Assembly: GCA_030533445.1 (NCBI GenBank)
Contig: CM060081.1
Span: 32,066,111 to 32,130,110, forward strand
Origin: Cyprinodon diabolis
Taxonomy: Eukaryota > Chordata > Actinopteri > Cyprinodontiformes > Cyprinodontidae
Direction: 5' to 3'
Length of the DNA: 64,000 nt
Shown: positions 1 to 11,133 of the stretch, one piece after another
How positions within the stretch are numbered: position 1 is the first letter of the stretch
Layout: each line of letters starts with the position of its first letter
Position numbers and translations under genes: made by a program
The notes under the pieces: model-generated
What the model saw: the letters and a program-made list of their open reading frames with translations, nothing else
What the model was told of the DNA's origin: nothing
The model's database searches: none

Positions 1-118
1 TCTCCAAGTGATTCTGCTTAGGAAAAACGCACAGGCTAGGGTTTTAGGAAAAATAAAAAATCACGTGACCACATTAAGGAGCTTTTTAAATAAACTTCTC
101 ACATTTAGGTTTGACATT

Positions 119-119
<1 letters not shown>

Positions 120-205
<86 letters not shown>
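120..205. repeat. (AT)n microsatellite
   Basis: This is an uninterrupted run of about 43 TA dinucleotides. The reading frame that runs through it encodes only alternating Tyr-Ile and is not a gene. Confidence 0.97.
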
Positions 206-208
<3 letters not shown>

Positions 209-3200
209 GATGTTGGTAAGATGGTATTATAGTTTTAGAATTTGCTTTTAAAAGACATTTAAATATTTTTCCGGTATACAGTAATCTAAAATTAAATATA
301 TACTTTTGCTAGTTTTTTTTTAAGGTTTTTTATTTTTCTGTTTTTGGTTTTTGATTTGGCTCCTGGTCAAACATTCTCATGACTTTTAGAGATGGGTTCA
401 TATAATCTTTAATATATAATAGAATAGAGATTTTTATTTATTTATTAATGGCAATGACATATTTCTCCCATCATGCTATGTGTGTGTCTAAACAGAATTC
501 ATTACAATGACATCCTAAAATCAGTGTAAAAAAAGTCTTCCTCATTCCACAAGACAGGTTTTGCCTTTGTGTTATGAAGACGTTTGTCTAAATAGGGAGT
601 GGAGAGTTCCTGTCATTTTGTATTGTTAACAGGGAATTGAAAATGAAGCTAAAAGGATTAACATCTGATTGAATCAGAAGGAAAAATGAAAAGAAATGAT
701 AAGTGACATTATCCCTTTAATGAACATTTAGAAAGAGAATAACATTTATGTTTTATGTATGGGGTATTGAATTACACACTTGACTGATTCATCTTGGAAT
801 TTTAGTTACATTAGGAAATGGAAAAAAAAATCATTTACTCAGGCAAACCTGTCATTTTTAAGTCATGTTTTCATTAGGTATAATTCATGTAAAATGTTGC
901 AGGTGTGAAGTATAACTTGTCATGAAAATGTTGACCTTTTAAGCCCATTGGGACTAACATTTGCACCATGCTGTCATCATTGCTGTCAGGAAGCGATGAC
1001 AGGAAGCTGTAGTACTTAATAAATGTCAAAAACAGGTTAGGCCATTTTCCATTTCACATTTTCCACATTCCTGTAATAAATGTGATCTATATAAAAGCAA
1101 AATACTTTCTTTACCAGTTCAAAAATATTTTCTTCTCCAGTCAACTCTATAAAACTATTGTAAAAAAGTAATTTGAGTAGATATGGTGTAAACCGAGTGC
1201 AAAAGACATTAAAAGTTATAATACCTACTAAAATCTATCATTAACTGGAAAGCAATCCTGCTATTTGATTGGAAATGAAGGGTGTGTCTTTACTAACCTG
1301 CCACATAGCACATACCTCATGATGACACAAGACACAGAAAAACATGCGCTTTGGGGTTGCCTCATATTTGCTCTAGAAGGAGGTGATGCACCTTTTACAA
1401 GTCTAACACAGGGGCCTGCTGTGTAAATATTGCTCTATAATAAGATTCATTATTTAAAAGATTCATTAAGAATGTATGGCCAATGCTCTTAAGATTTTAT
1501 GATAAGCCTGCAATCAAGTTCTCACCTGAGACAATAAGAAAATATAAATATCTTATGTATGCATGATATTGTATTCTGTATGCTAGAATTGTTCAAACCT
1601 TGCTTGCAGGAGCATCTCTGTGAGAATTACAAGATAAAAACACATTATGGAAATCACACCATCATAGCTGCTGTTCCCTCAGGGTTGTGACAAAAATATA
1701 TATGTTAGACTTCAGGTAATGATTAGGGGAAAGTTCAACGTAACATAATATAAAAGGAAATTGATGTAGGATCCCAGCAGAGAAAAACAAAAGCTTTTTT
1801 CATAAAGATATGTTTGCTTTAAATGTACTTCTTTTCAGTCAGAAGGATTTTGCCATCAGATTTTCCTAAAAATTAAATCTTTAAGAATTTCAAAGTGACA
1901 TTTTGTTCTATAATATATATTTTTTATATATATATATAAATTCCTACTATAATCTAGATGATAATAGTAAACACACACCAAAGCCCACAGGCTAAGTACA
2001 GTACTGATTATTTTTATCCTTCATTGAAAAACATGGTTTAAAGTGAAAAGATTTGGTTTAATGATTTTTATTTTTATGATCGTCATTATAAAAGAAATAA
2101 TTCAATAGCTGTACTTTTTTTTTTAATCATCATATAGCCCACTGCATCTTCTTTCATTATCTGTTAAAATCTACTGAGGGGCACCTGTTCCTAGCTAATT
2201 TATGGTGAAATTATGTTCTTTCCACTTCTGGATTATGCCTTCTGGATTATTAAAAAAACTCATAGGTTTAGAAAAAGCAGCTTTAAACATTGTCATTGGT
2301 ATGTTTTTAAATTCAAATTCAGAAATATTTTTTTAAACCCAAAAGGAAGTATAATATCATGGTAGCTCATATGATTCAGGTTTCTACAAAACTGGAAATA
2401 TCTCCTGTTGCCATTGGTCTTTCAGTCGATCTTAAGCAGCCTCTGACTGAAAACACACTGCTGTTGACAGTCAGAGGTTTTTCTTATCGTAATCTACAAC
2501 TCTGCACAATATGTTGGTAAAGATAAACTGTGCCACTGGCTACCAGTTAATATCATAGTTGAATCCATAATTTTATTTTTGGACTGATGCTTTGATCGAT
2601 ATTGTATTGTAGATGACTTAGGTTGTTTTTAACATTAGGCGTGAATATTATGCTGCAAATTTAGAAAAAAAATTGACTGGTTTATAACTTCTTTTTATGA
2701 TCAATGATATTTCTGAGCTGACATTACCTCTGTTTAATTTCAAAGACAAAAAAAAATGAAAGGGAAACTTATGTTTCAAATTTTGGATTTATTGATGAGA
2801 GAATCATGTGAAAAATCACAGAATTACCCACCAATGGATGACTCTCTTTATAATCAGACAATTAGACGTTGTGCTGTTTCATGTTACATCAAACAACTGT
2901 AAGACATGAAACACATAAATACAATTTCTATGTAAACATTTTAACATAGCATTTGTAAAAAATACAATTCCGTTTGCTGTCAGCATCAAGACCTTTCTCT
3001 GGACAATGAATGAAATCAGTGACATTATAAATCAAACCAGAGTTGCTACCCTCTTTAATCTAGGGTGTTATTGACATATTCTATACACCCAGAACTATAG
3101 GTCTTACTTTTAAAATGAAAGAAAAAATAAGGGAGGCTGTACAGAGTTCATATCAGTCTTTTAATACTCTCTACAACCTTATTTGTATCCCTGGTGAAGA

Positions 3201-3316
3201 TGTACCAAAGCTCTCAAAATAAATGTGTATATGATTACAGTTCTATGATTTGATGGAAATGTTCAGACGGAAAACATGAGTATCCATAGAATAAACATAC
3301 ATGCTCTAGAGATAAT
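206..3316. other. AT-rich intergenic DNA, no gene seen
   Basis: No open frame with recognisable motifs, no clear splice pairs and no RNA gene were seen. Short poly-A and poly-T runs and a small (TA)n at about 1916-1940 are the only low-complexity features. It is probably ordinary intergenic sequence downstream of hrh1. Confidence 0.6.
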
Positions 3317-3552
3317 GGGGAGTGTTGGCCTAGTGGGTTAGAACAGTGCACTTGTGCTCTGAGAAGGTTTCAAGTACCCGGTTAGATCCCCACAGCCACT
3401 CTGGGTTTCTGAGCAAAACCCTTAACCCCACACGGCTCACCGGGTGCCACTGGCAGCCCATTGCTTCCCAAGGAGATGGGTCAAATTGAAAGCATTTTGA
3501 CCAGCAATTTCACTCTCTGCATTGTGAGACAATAAAGCGATTTACATTAACA
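3317..3552 (+). mobile_element. tRNA-derived SINE
   Basis: A pol III A-box-like stretch (TTGGCCTAGTGG, about 3325-3336) is followed by a B-box-like GGTTAGATCCC at 3380-3390. After these comes a body that I recall from teleost SINE families, ending in a GACAATAAAGCGATTTACA-type tail. The B box departs from the GGTTCGANTCC consensus by one base. The copy looks complete but somewhat diverged. Confidence 0.72.
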
Positions 3553-4016
3553 CACATTTTACATAATGTATACTTTACCACTACAATACAGCCAGCCCCC
3601 CAACTGTTATAAAAAAAAAATAGCATTCTTGATATTTTTTATTTATCTTAAGAAACCTCAAATGTCCTATTACCCTAAGAAATAATCATGAAATAAAGGC
3701 TTATTTCTGATGGCTAGTCTTTAATAAAAAATAAATAAAAACAACAACTATATTCTATTCAAGTGAGAAAAAATGTATATTATTTCACATAAGATAAGGC
3801 ATTTCAAGAAATTAGCTAATGGCATTAATTTTTGAATATTAACAACAACGATGGATGAAGATCCAAGTTTATCCTGCCACCCCTTGCAGTGAGAATGATA
3901 AAAATATGCAAACATCTACTTCAGCAAAGACTGGCATCTTGGGGTCACTGATTCTGAATGACCCTTAGACACTATCTACTCTAAAGCTATTTGTCTACAT
4001 GACATTCAATTCCATA

Positions 4017-4130
4017 ATACTTTATTAATCCCAAAGGGAAATTAAATGTTACAGTAACTTACAAAAGAAAATATCAGAGGCAAGGTAGCAGAGCTACTCC
4101 AACGTGTAGCCACCTTAAGCAGCGCAATTC
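4017..4130 (-). repeat. possible LINE/SINE 3' tail fragment
   Basis: The stretch reading ACTTTATTAATCCCAAAGGG resembles, in reverse complement, a retroposon 3' end common in teleosts. No coding part is attached and no target duplication was found, so it is only a tentative dispersed-repeat fragment. Confidence 0.35.
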
Positions 4131-4433
4131 AAGAAATGCAAGGAAAAGTAATGTCTTTCATCCCGCCATTACCGGTGTATATGTGTAGGCTGTTAAATGC
4201 TTCACAGACAGCTAACAAAAAGTTCTAAAGCAGAGTTAAGAGCAAAGCAAATCTTTGAAATAAGTACAAACTCAAAGGTTAATTTGGAGCTTTTGTGAGT
4301 AATGTTTTATAAACATCTAGACCAGAAACACCTCTCAATTGAATGGTTCTTTAGAGAGTGGCCTATTTGAAATAGGTTGGTAAAACAGAAAGTGTTAAGT
4401 GTGGAAATCCAGGGTAACTCAGTGCAAGTCCAG

Positions 4434-4832
4434 GGCTGTGTTCGAATGTCCGCCCCTAACCCCTGAACCCCTCAATCACTATATAGAGAGGCAACTATAT
4501 AGTGGACTTTATAGTGCACTCAGTTAAATGACCGTTCTGAGACATGACCACTACTGCTTGCTCCCTGTTGACCAGGTGACTCTGGCACCCTTCACGGTGC
4601 GTGCGCAATCTTTGTTCTCTCTCATACTCAGAACATTCCCATGATGCTTTGCGAGGAGAGCTCTTTCAAAGTATTTTGGGATATAGCTGGTAGTCTAGGA
4701 CCATCTATGTATACTACTTTTCAAGGTTTATTGTGGGAAATTTTGAGGCCACTACTTTTACATCCACTAGACATTCGGACACTCATAAAAATTTGTGTAA
4801 CGCCTATATAGGGCGGACATTCAGACACAGCC
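4434..4832. mobile_element. MITE, GGCTGTGTYCGAATGTCC family, copy 1
   Basis: This roughly 400-bp non-coding element has terminal inverted repeats: GGCTGTGTTCGAATGTCCGC at the left end, and GGACATTCAGACACAGCC at the right end, which is its near reverse complement. ACTATATAG motifs recur just inside both ends. A second, more diverged copy lies at 59395-59801. No clear target duplication was found, so the superfamily is not assigned. Confidence 0.72.
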
Positions 4833-5161
4833 AAGAGGTGTTTAATATAATCTTCTTTTTGTTTCTCCAAACTGAGACAAGCTTTAAATTGGTCTACTGA
4901 AAGATATACTCTTTATTTGTGATAGTAACCCATTACCAACTCCCTTTGAGTAAATCCAAACTATACCCTTAAGAGTTTAACAATGAACTCACACTTGATC
5001 CTTCAAAGGAACATAAAAGCAGTTATAAAATCAGCCTGATGAGCATTTCCAGGATTAAAGAACTATTGTCTCAGCAGTATTTAACAAAACTCATTAATGC
5101 ATTTATCTTTGATTTCTTAAGGAAATCCTAACTGGTTGCTTAATAAGTTACACAGACAGCT
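4833..5161. other. intergenic, nothing recognised
   Basis: About 330 bp of AT-rich sequence between a MITE and a LINE tail. No ORF or repeat structure was seen. Confidence 0.6.
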
Positions 5162-5198
5162 CCAATTCAGTTCAATTCAATACAATTCAGTTTATTTA

Positions 5199-6023
5199 CA
5201 CTGCTCCAAAAAACAAAGGGAACACAATTTAACTTTAATCAAACTGTACCCTTAGGATTCAACACATCCAAAGATGGGGGGTTGTGCTCACAGCCCAACA
5301 ATTGCAGGATGCTTGACATTTGTTGAGGAACACCAATGTGTGCAAATTCATCACTGGTGCCCTGTGCTCTTCTTAGCAGGCTCACACTGACCACATGTGA
5401 CAGACGTTACCAGTCTGGAGACACCGTGGAGGGCGATCTGCTGCCTACAACATCTTTCAGCACGACTGGTGTGGCAGCAGGTCATTAATGGTGTAGGGTG
5501 GCATTTCTTTAGAGGGCCACATGGCCCTCCATGTGCTCACCATAGGTAGCATGAGTAGTATTAGGCTCCAAAATGAGGTCTTAAGACCCCTTGTAAGACT
5601 GTATGCTTTTGTGGTTGGCCCTGGATGTCTCCTAATGCAGGCAAATGCTAGACCTAATGTGACTGGAGTGTGTCAGCAGTTCTTCTTAGATGAAGGCATT
5701 GAAGCTATGAACTTTGAGGTGATATGGGCACATGGTGGCCACACACCATATTGGGCATAATTTTGACCTGTTTTAAAGACATTAAATTAAGGTTGGATCA
5801 GCCTGTAGTGTTTTTATGCTTTTATTTTGTGTGATTTAAAACCCAGGCCTACATTGGTTAACAAATTTGATTTCCATTGATGATTTTTGTTTGACTTTAT
5901 TGTCAGCAAATTAAACATTGTAAAGAACAGTAAGCCATACAATAGAATATTTAAAAAGAAGATTTCATTCATTCAGATCTAGGATGTGTTATTTAAGTGT
6001 TCCCTTTATTTGTTTTAGCAGCA
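5199..6023 (+). mobile_element. Tc1-like DNA transposon, internally deleted, with TA target duplications
   Basis: The element is bounded by TA at 5197-5198 and 6024-6025. The 27-bp terminal inverted repeats start CACTGCTCC at the left and, read inward from the right, TGCTGCTAA; both run into a shared AAAGGGAACAC. At 825 bp it is about half the length of an autonomous Tc1 element. It carries only a fragment of transposase. It has inserted into an older minus-strand LINE tail. Confidence 0.85.
5521..5760 (+). pseudogene. Tc1/mariner transposase fragment
   Basis: This 79-codon frame has the NARP core that in Tc1 transposases follows the second catalytic aspartate (consensus D-N-A-R-P-H). Here the core reads A-N-A-R-P-N, so the catalytic Asp is replaced by Ala. 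The upstream RNEV-like and VGPG segments and the downstream DEGIEAM segment fit the same domain. The frame then departs from the expected DLNPIEH region and stops, so the third catalytic region is absent. The remnant cannot encode an active enzyme. Confidence 0.8.
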
Positions 6024-6990
6024 TACAGTTAATAGTATCAATTAACAACACGTCATCTCAAGGCACTTTACAGAGACAATTCAACCAGATCATACAGTCA
6101 GACTGGTTCAAAGTTTTCTATTAAAAGAAAACCAGCTGATTGCATCGCCTCATTAACTCGACAACAATGATGACTCATTAAATCGACTCTGCAATCCCTC
6201 AAACCAAGCATGTATGTAGCGACACTGGAGAGGAAAAATCCCTTTGAACAGAAAGAAACCTTCAGCAGAACCAGAATCTGTGTGAGCAGCCATCTGCCCA
6301 GGCTGACTGAGGTTTAAGGAGACACAAGCAGACATACAGAAAGATGCAAAGATACAAAAGGTATTAAGCAACTCCATACAGGTAGTCATTGTAAGAAAAA
6401 AGAGCTACATTGAAAAACAGGTCAAGCTCCTACATCTAGAAACAAAGGAGTTGATGTCCACAGCACAGCTGATATTTCTCTCCGGGATTTGTCACAGCCA
6501 AACAGGAACAGACCATATGAAGCTACTATTAGGAGAAAAACAGAGAGTATTAAGTTAGAGGCTGGAAAATACTGCAGGATGGGAGAATAGAGATAGAATG
6601 AAGCAGAATTATAATAAGGGGTCCCTATGTCCTCCAGCTGTCTAAGCCTATAGCAGCATATCCAGAGAGATAACTCAGTGTAAGCTTAGCCATTCTAACC
6701 TTTTTTTAAAAAAAGGAAAGGTTTGAAGCCTAGTCATAAAAGTAGACAGGGTGTCTGCCTAAAAGATCTAAGAGAACTAAATGATCTGTCTCCCATTCTA
6801 CTTGTAGAAATTCTAGGAATCAGTAGTAAACCTGTAGATTGAGAGTGAAGTGCTCTGTTAGGAACATGTGGTACAATAAGATCTGTGATATAAAACGGAG
6901 CTTGTTCATTAAAGGCTTTATTTGTGAGAAGGAGTATTATTCATTCTATTCTAGATTTGAAAGGAAACCAATGAAGAGAAGCAAAAGATT

Positions 6991-7559
6991 AGATTTTGTT
7001 GCTCTGTAATTTGGACGAAGGAAACTAAGGGTTAAATGTCTAAAATAATTGTACTTATTTACTGACTTCAAAGTAATCAGTAAGTCAGACAGAGATTGTT
7101 ACTACTCCTCCTTCTCTTCAGAAGTTCTGGGTATATGAAAATTTAAATATCTAGAGGGAGTGGCCTCATTTAAGCTGACATATTCCTCTTGCTGCAGCCT
7201 CAATCGCTGGCTCTGATGGGGAGATTGTTGTTTTATTTGGCCAAAGGTTCATTTAAGTTTTGTTTATCTGACTGTGTTCATTATTATTCCCCCACTAAAT
7301 GAAAAAAGTAGGAATTTATACTTAGAGACTATTAATAACAGGAGGTGAAATGTAGTTTCAGACAAGCTGAGCATGTGGTGATGCCACAACTACGCCTCTG
7401 TCCGTTCTTCCTGAGTCCATACATTCCTGTGTTCTTGTTAAGAACATACTTTGCAAGAACAAGAGTCAGAGTTTGCGTTCTTGTAAATTGAGAAACAACT
7501 AATGTCTGGATGATGTAATGAGATGGTAACAGTAGAGAAGCTGCAGAGAGGTTTGTTAA
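6991..7559. other. intergenic or diverged LINE body
   Basis: No recognisable motif. It lies between the LINE tail and a LINE ORF1-like stretch in the same orientation, so it may be decayed interior of the same insertion. Nothing in the sequence proves this. Confidence 0.3.
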
Positions 7560-8320
7560 ACTTCAGTGTTGCTTCCTGGTCTGCACCCTTGGCTGTCATG
7601 GTATTCGAGGACAAATAATTTTGGCCAGATTCCTAGAAAGAAGAGCTGCACCATCCAAAATGGGATGGATGCTGTCTCTCAGAAACAGACCAGGATTCCC
7701 ACCCCCAGAAATTGTCAACTATCAATGTAGCCCTCATCATTTTCAGGACACTACCTAGACAACCAGCAGTTGAAACACGATATACAGTTAAAGATGTAAT
7801 CACTGGTTAGATTAGGAAGGGGACCAGAGAAAATCACAGTCCAACATTGCTTTGACCAACTTACACACTGAAACAACACCAATTTTAGTGACTTCCAATC
7901 GGCGTAACCCGGTAAATAACAATCTTACTGTATTTAACCTTATCCTTAGCCAGAACTGTAAGGTAGCTATCTGATGTTGCCTGTTCTGGCCCCCGGCACA
8001 TTATGGTCCCTGTTGTATCTACTGCCACGTTTCTAACCATGAAACTGTAGTTATCAGATTGGGCTTCCCAGTGGGTGCGTCACTCAGCGCGGAAAATTGG
8101 TTAGAAACATGGACAGGTTGGTGGTGACCATCTGGCAGAGATCTACAACTAGTCTCTCTGTGTACCTTCACCAAGTCATCTCGTTGCTTAGGAACTGTTG
8201 GAGGACCACTATGTGGACGTGTCCCTGGTATTGGTGTCTCCGGGCTGTTAACAATGGGGCCTCCAACTCCAACTCTGGCACCCTTGCCTCCAAAGCTAAA
8301 AAAATACAACACTTATTACA
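7560..8320 (-). pseudogene. degenerate LINE ORF1-like (esterase/SGNH-type) remnant
   Basis: Minus-strand translations in more than one frame contain a short heptad-like LEARVPELELEAPLL segment, then TGKPNLITTVSW. Downstream come stretches resembling KYSKIVIY and IFSGPLPNLTSD. By recall these match the order of the coiled coil and SGNH-hydrolase-like domain in ORF1 of fish CR1/L2-type LINEs. Frameshifts and stops interrupt it repeatedly. It sits upstream, in transcription sense, of the LINE tail at 5162-6990 and could be part of the same internally deleted copy. Confidence 0.45.
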
Positions 8321-8469
8321 TATACAGTTTTCACTAAAAGAGGTAGAGGAATAACTGAACATCTGACATAGAGAGCAGGAGAGAGGAGAGGAAGAAGAAA
8401 GATTCAGAAGAGTCAGGGGAGAGAGAGAGAGAAGCCATAGCAGTGCTAAGCTGGCATTAGCCTAGGATA

Positions 8470-9295
8470 GCTGCCCCTTACTACTAGAAGTAAAAACCTT
8501 GTTAACGCCACAAGTTCTCAGTAGAAAAGTGCAGCAGTGTTTAAAAGTGCTTCTGGGCAGTTATAATAAATTGGATTTCACAGAAAAGAACCCTTGGCTC
8601 AGGCGGAGATAGCCTGAGCAGCACCACAGAATGTAGATCAGCAATTAAAACAGGAAGTGAACGCCATTCGTCTCACCACAATTGATACTGATTGCTACTG
8701 AGGGGATCTTCACGAACACTAAGAAAGTAGAGAACATCACCCTGGTTCTAAAGTCTGACTTCTTTTATAAAAAACAAAAAAAACAAAAACAACAACAAAA
8801 AAAAACAGAAAATATAAGTCTGTAAAGGTGCTGCTGTTTTATAAATTAAGAGTAAAAAAAATTTTTCTTGCCGTTAACTGTTGCATTTAAACTGTTAAGT
8901 GAAAGATCATTAGTTTAATTTTCCAGACCCACTTTCCCCATTATGCCCCTGCAATGTACTTATGTGTTTTATTCATCATGTTCTGTTCATTTTCAGCACT
9001 TGAATTAAAATGTGCAATACTTAGATACTTGCCTTAAGAATGAAAACCTTTATGTCTAGACACAATGTATCATTTTCAGTCTGATACACGCATAAAATAA
9101 TTATTTATTTCTTCAGTAAAAAAAAATAAAATCTAAAACATAATGGAGAAAAAACATGAAGCCTCAAATATGCAGTAACTTTATCAAAACTTTTTTAAAT
9201 CCAAGATCATTGATAATTTTTTGTATGATCTCTATAATTAACGATTAAACAGCTCTGAACTTGTTTGATTCTATACTTGTCTCTTGGCATATCAT
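8470..9295. other. hrh1 3' flank with candidate polyadenylation signal
   Basis: No other gene is seen. On the minus strand an AATAAA (plus-strand TTTATT at 9104-9109) lies about 190 bp past the hrh1 stop and is the best candidate for the mRNA 3' end. The rest is AT-rich, with a purine-rich GA stretch just before it (8370-8435). Confidence 0.45.
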
Positions 9296-10945
9296 TCACC
9301 AATTAATCTTAAGAATATTTTTGAAGACACGTTTAAAGTTGCCGTTGCAGAGTGGGTATATGAAAGGATTTAGAGTAGAGTTGATGTAACCAAGCCAGAT
9401 GGTAAACATATGAAGGTCGTCGTGGACGCACTCTGGACAAAAAGCCATGACCATGAACACAATAAAGTAAGGGATCCAACATAATAAAAAGGCAGCAATT
9501 ATGAAACCTAACTGCTTGGCAGCTTTGTGCTCTTTATGGATTCTCAGACTTTGAATCCGATGTCTGGATTGGTCTATAAACCTATGCCATGCCTGTTTCA
9601 GAGTCACTCCATCCTCAGGGTCTATCCTGGCATCCTCAACCCCTTCCTCAGGCCATGGAAAAGCCTGGCTCGGGTCAAAGCTGTTGCAGAGCACATTTGT
9701 GTACCTTTGCACATCTGACACTGGACTGATACCACAGACACCGCTCAGAGAGTTTGTCACAGTGACGTGGCATTCATTGAGAGAGGCCTGATGCTTGATA
9801 TCATTATTTCCAACTGAACATGCTGTATTCCGTGGCACAGACGGCCGGTTCAGGGGAATCTCTGAGTCTGGCTGCTTCTCTTCTGGAGGCAGTGAACTAG
9901 TTTTGGCCTTGCGTGCTATTCTAAGGTGTTTTGTTCTCATGGAAAGCAGTGATGTATGTTGGCAATTTACACCTATTTTTCTGTTAGTTATAAATGAAGC
10001 AACTTTAGTTCTCTCGCCATCTTCAAGGGAATATCTCTGGTCAAGAGTGTTTCGGTCCAAATGTCTGTCTTTTCTGGATTGTTTCAGGGAGGCCTCTGTC
10101 TCGCTCTGGGGTGTTTTGGAGTCTAATCTTTTAGGGCTTGGGGCATTGCCTCCATTCTCATTTTCCCCAAATGAATCTGCTGGATGAATAATTCTCTCTC
10201 TGTCTCTTAGATGCTGCCTCACAGCCAGATAAATATGTGTATAAAACACCAGCATCAAAATTGAGGGGACATAAAAGTTGAAAACCGCTGTTATAACTTT
10301 AAACCATGTTACGAAGCGAAAGTCTGTGTCACATTTGTTCTCCTCCTCAGGTTTAAGGTCCACATGTGTGAAAGACCTCCATCCTAAAATGGGAATAATC
10401 CACATCATTGAGAGTAGCCAGGCTCCAGATATCATCAAGCTGGCTTTTCCGCGTGTTCGATACTTGAGATATTTCAAAGGCTGCCTCACTGAGCGGTACC
10501 GATCCAAACACAGGATAAACAAGCTAAAGATTGAAGCTGTACTGGCCACATAGTCCATGATTAGCCAAAACTGGCACACTGCACGTCCCAGCCTCCACTC
10601 ATCTTCAAGCAGATACATTAAGTTCAGAGGCATTACTGTCGTCCCCACGATAAGATCAGCCACCGATAGGCTAACAATGTACAGGTTCCCCACAGTGTGA
10701 AGAGTCTTTTCTCTCTTCACTGCATAGAGGACAAGTAGGTTCATTATGATGGTGAGGAGCGAGAGAAGGCCCAGAGATACTCCAAGGAGTGCACTATGCA
10801 AGTGGAAATGGAGGCTCTGGGTTTGGTTATGCCTCAGGTTGCCACCATGTGGGTCGTTGCTCCAGCTCTTGTTGCTGTGGTTGCCATAGTTGTTAGGGTT
10901 CAGTTCTAGGGAATCCGTAAAAAGCAATACACTAGATTCCATCAT
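9296..10945 (-). CDS. hrh1: histamine H1 receptor
   Basis: This single uninterrupted coding exon encodes 549 residues of a class A aminergic GPCR, a plasma-membrane receptor that in vertebrates couples histamine mainly to Gq/phospholipase C. Visible marks are N-glycosylation sequons near residues 22-41 and the amine-binding Asp131 in TM3 (MDYVAST). DRY is at 148-150, the CWIPYF motif of TM6 at about 489-494 and NPFIY at the start of the TM7 tail (about 526-530). Cys124 and Cys205 are the likely disulfide. The third intracellular loop is very long, about 230 residues, which is typical of H1 receptors and makes the protein longer than the human one (487). The start is ATG at 10945; the frame opens a little further upstream only with TTG. 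A second ATG follows immediately. The coding region has no intron, as in other vertebrate HRH1 genes. No inactivating change is seen. Confidence 0.96.
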   Translation of the reverse strand: MMESSVLLFTDSLELNPNNYGNHSNKSWSNDPHGGNLRHNQTQSLHFHLHSALLGVSLGLLSLLTIIMNLLVLYAVKREKTLHTVGNLYIVSLSVADLIVGTTVMPLNLMYLLEDEWRLGRAVCQFWLIMDYVASTASIFSLFILCLDRYRSVRQPLKYLKYRTRGKASLMISGAWLLSMMWIIPILGWRSFTHVDLKPEEENKCDTDFRFVTWFKVITAVFNFYVPSILMLVFYTHIYLAVRQHLRDRERIIHPADSFGENENGGNAPSPKRLDSKTPQSETEASLKQSRKDRHLDRNTLDQRYSLEDGERTKVASFITNRKIGVNCQHTSLLSMRTKHLRIARKAKTSSLPPEEKQPDSEIPLNRPSVPRNTACSVGNNDIKHQASLNECHVTVTNSLSGVCGISPVSDVQRYTNVLCNSFDPSQAFPWPEEGVEDARIDPEDGVTLKQAWHRFIDQSRHRIQSLRIHKEHKAAKQLGFIIAAFLLCWIPYFIVFMVMAFCPECVHDDLHMFTIWLGYINSTLNPFIYPLCNGNFKRVFKNILKINW

Positions 10946-11133
10946 GTTAAGTGACAAGAATTCCTCTTTATCCAGTCACATTCAGGACAACTTTTAGTTG
11001 TTTGATCAAAGCAGTGATATATTTTATTGATCCTGTCCCTGACAGCACTCTGACTTGTAGAACAGCAGCCCATCTTGAGTATTGATCAGTATTCCTTATG
11101 TCCGTTGGCATATCTTGTTGAAAATCCGAGCAT
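10946..11133 (-). other. hrh1: hrh1 5' UTR part of the coding exon, with splice acceptor and short uORF
   Basis: On the minus strand a pyrimidine-rich stretch ending TTATGTGTTGCAG places a strong splice acceptor with its AG at 11135-11134, so the coding exon would begin at 11133. Its first three bases are ATG. They open a 15-codon upstream ORF that stops at 11086, about 140 bases before the receptor ATG. In vertebrate HRH1 the coding exon is preceded by a non-coding exon, which fits. The acceptor is inferred from sequence only. Confidence 0.55.

Larger units (their letters stand above)
5162..6990 (-). mobile_element. 3' part of a CR1/L2-like LINE, split by a Tc1 insertion
   Basis: On the minus strand this ends in a TAAATAAACTGAATTGTATTG-like tail. 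It contains the GTGCCTTGAGATGACGTGTTG block that recurs in the same sense at about 52171-52191, inside the plus-strand copy at 51241-52229. Further matches include the GCTGCTATAGGC...AGAC block (about 6640-6660 here, 51530-51550 in the other copy) and TTCCTGTTTGGCTGTGA. The tail is interrupted at 5199-6023 by a Tc1-like element. No ORF2 frame remains open. Assignment to the CR1/L2 group is by recall. Confidence 0.6.

Noticed and set aside
9795..10187. 130-codon plus-strand ORF antisense to hrh1
   Set aside because: It is a shadow of the receptor's third intracellular loop, with no domain features.
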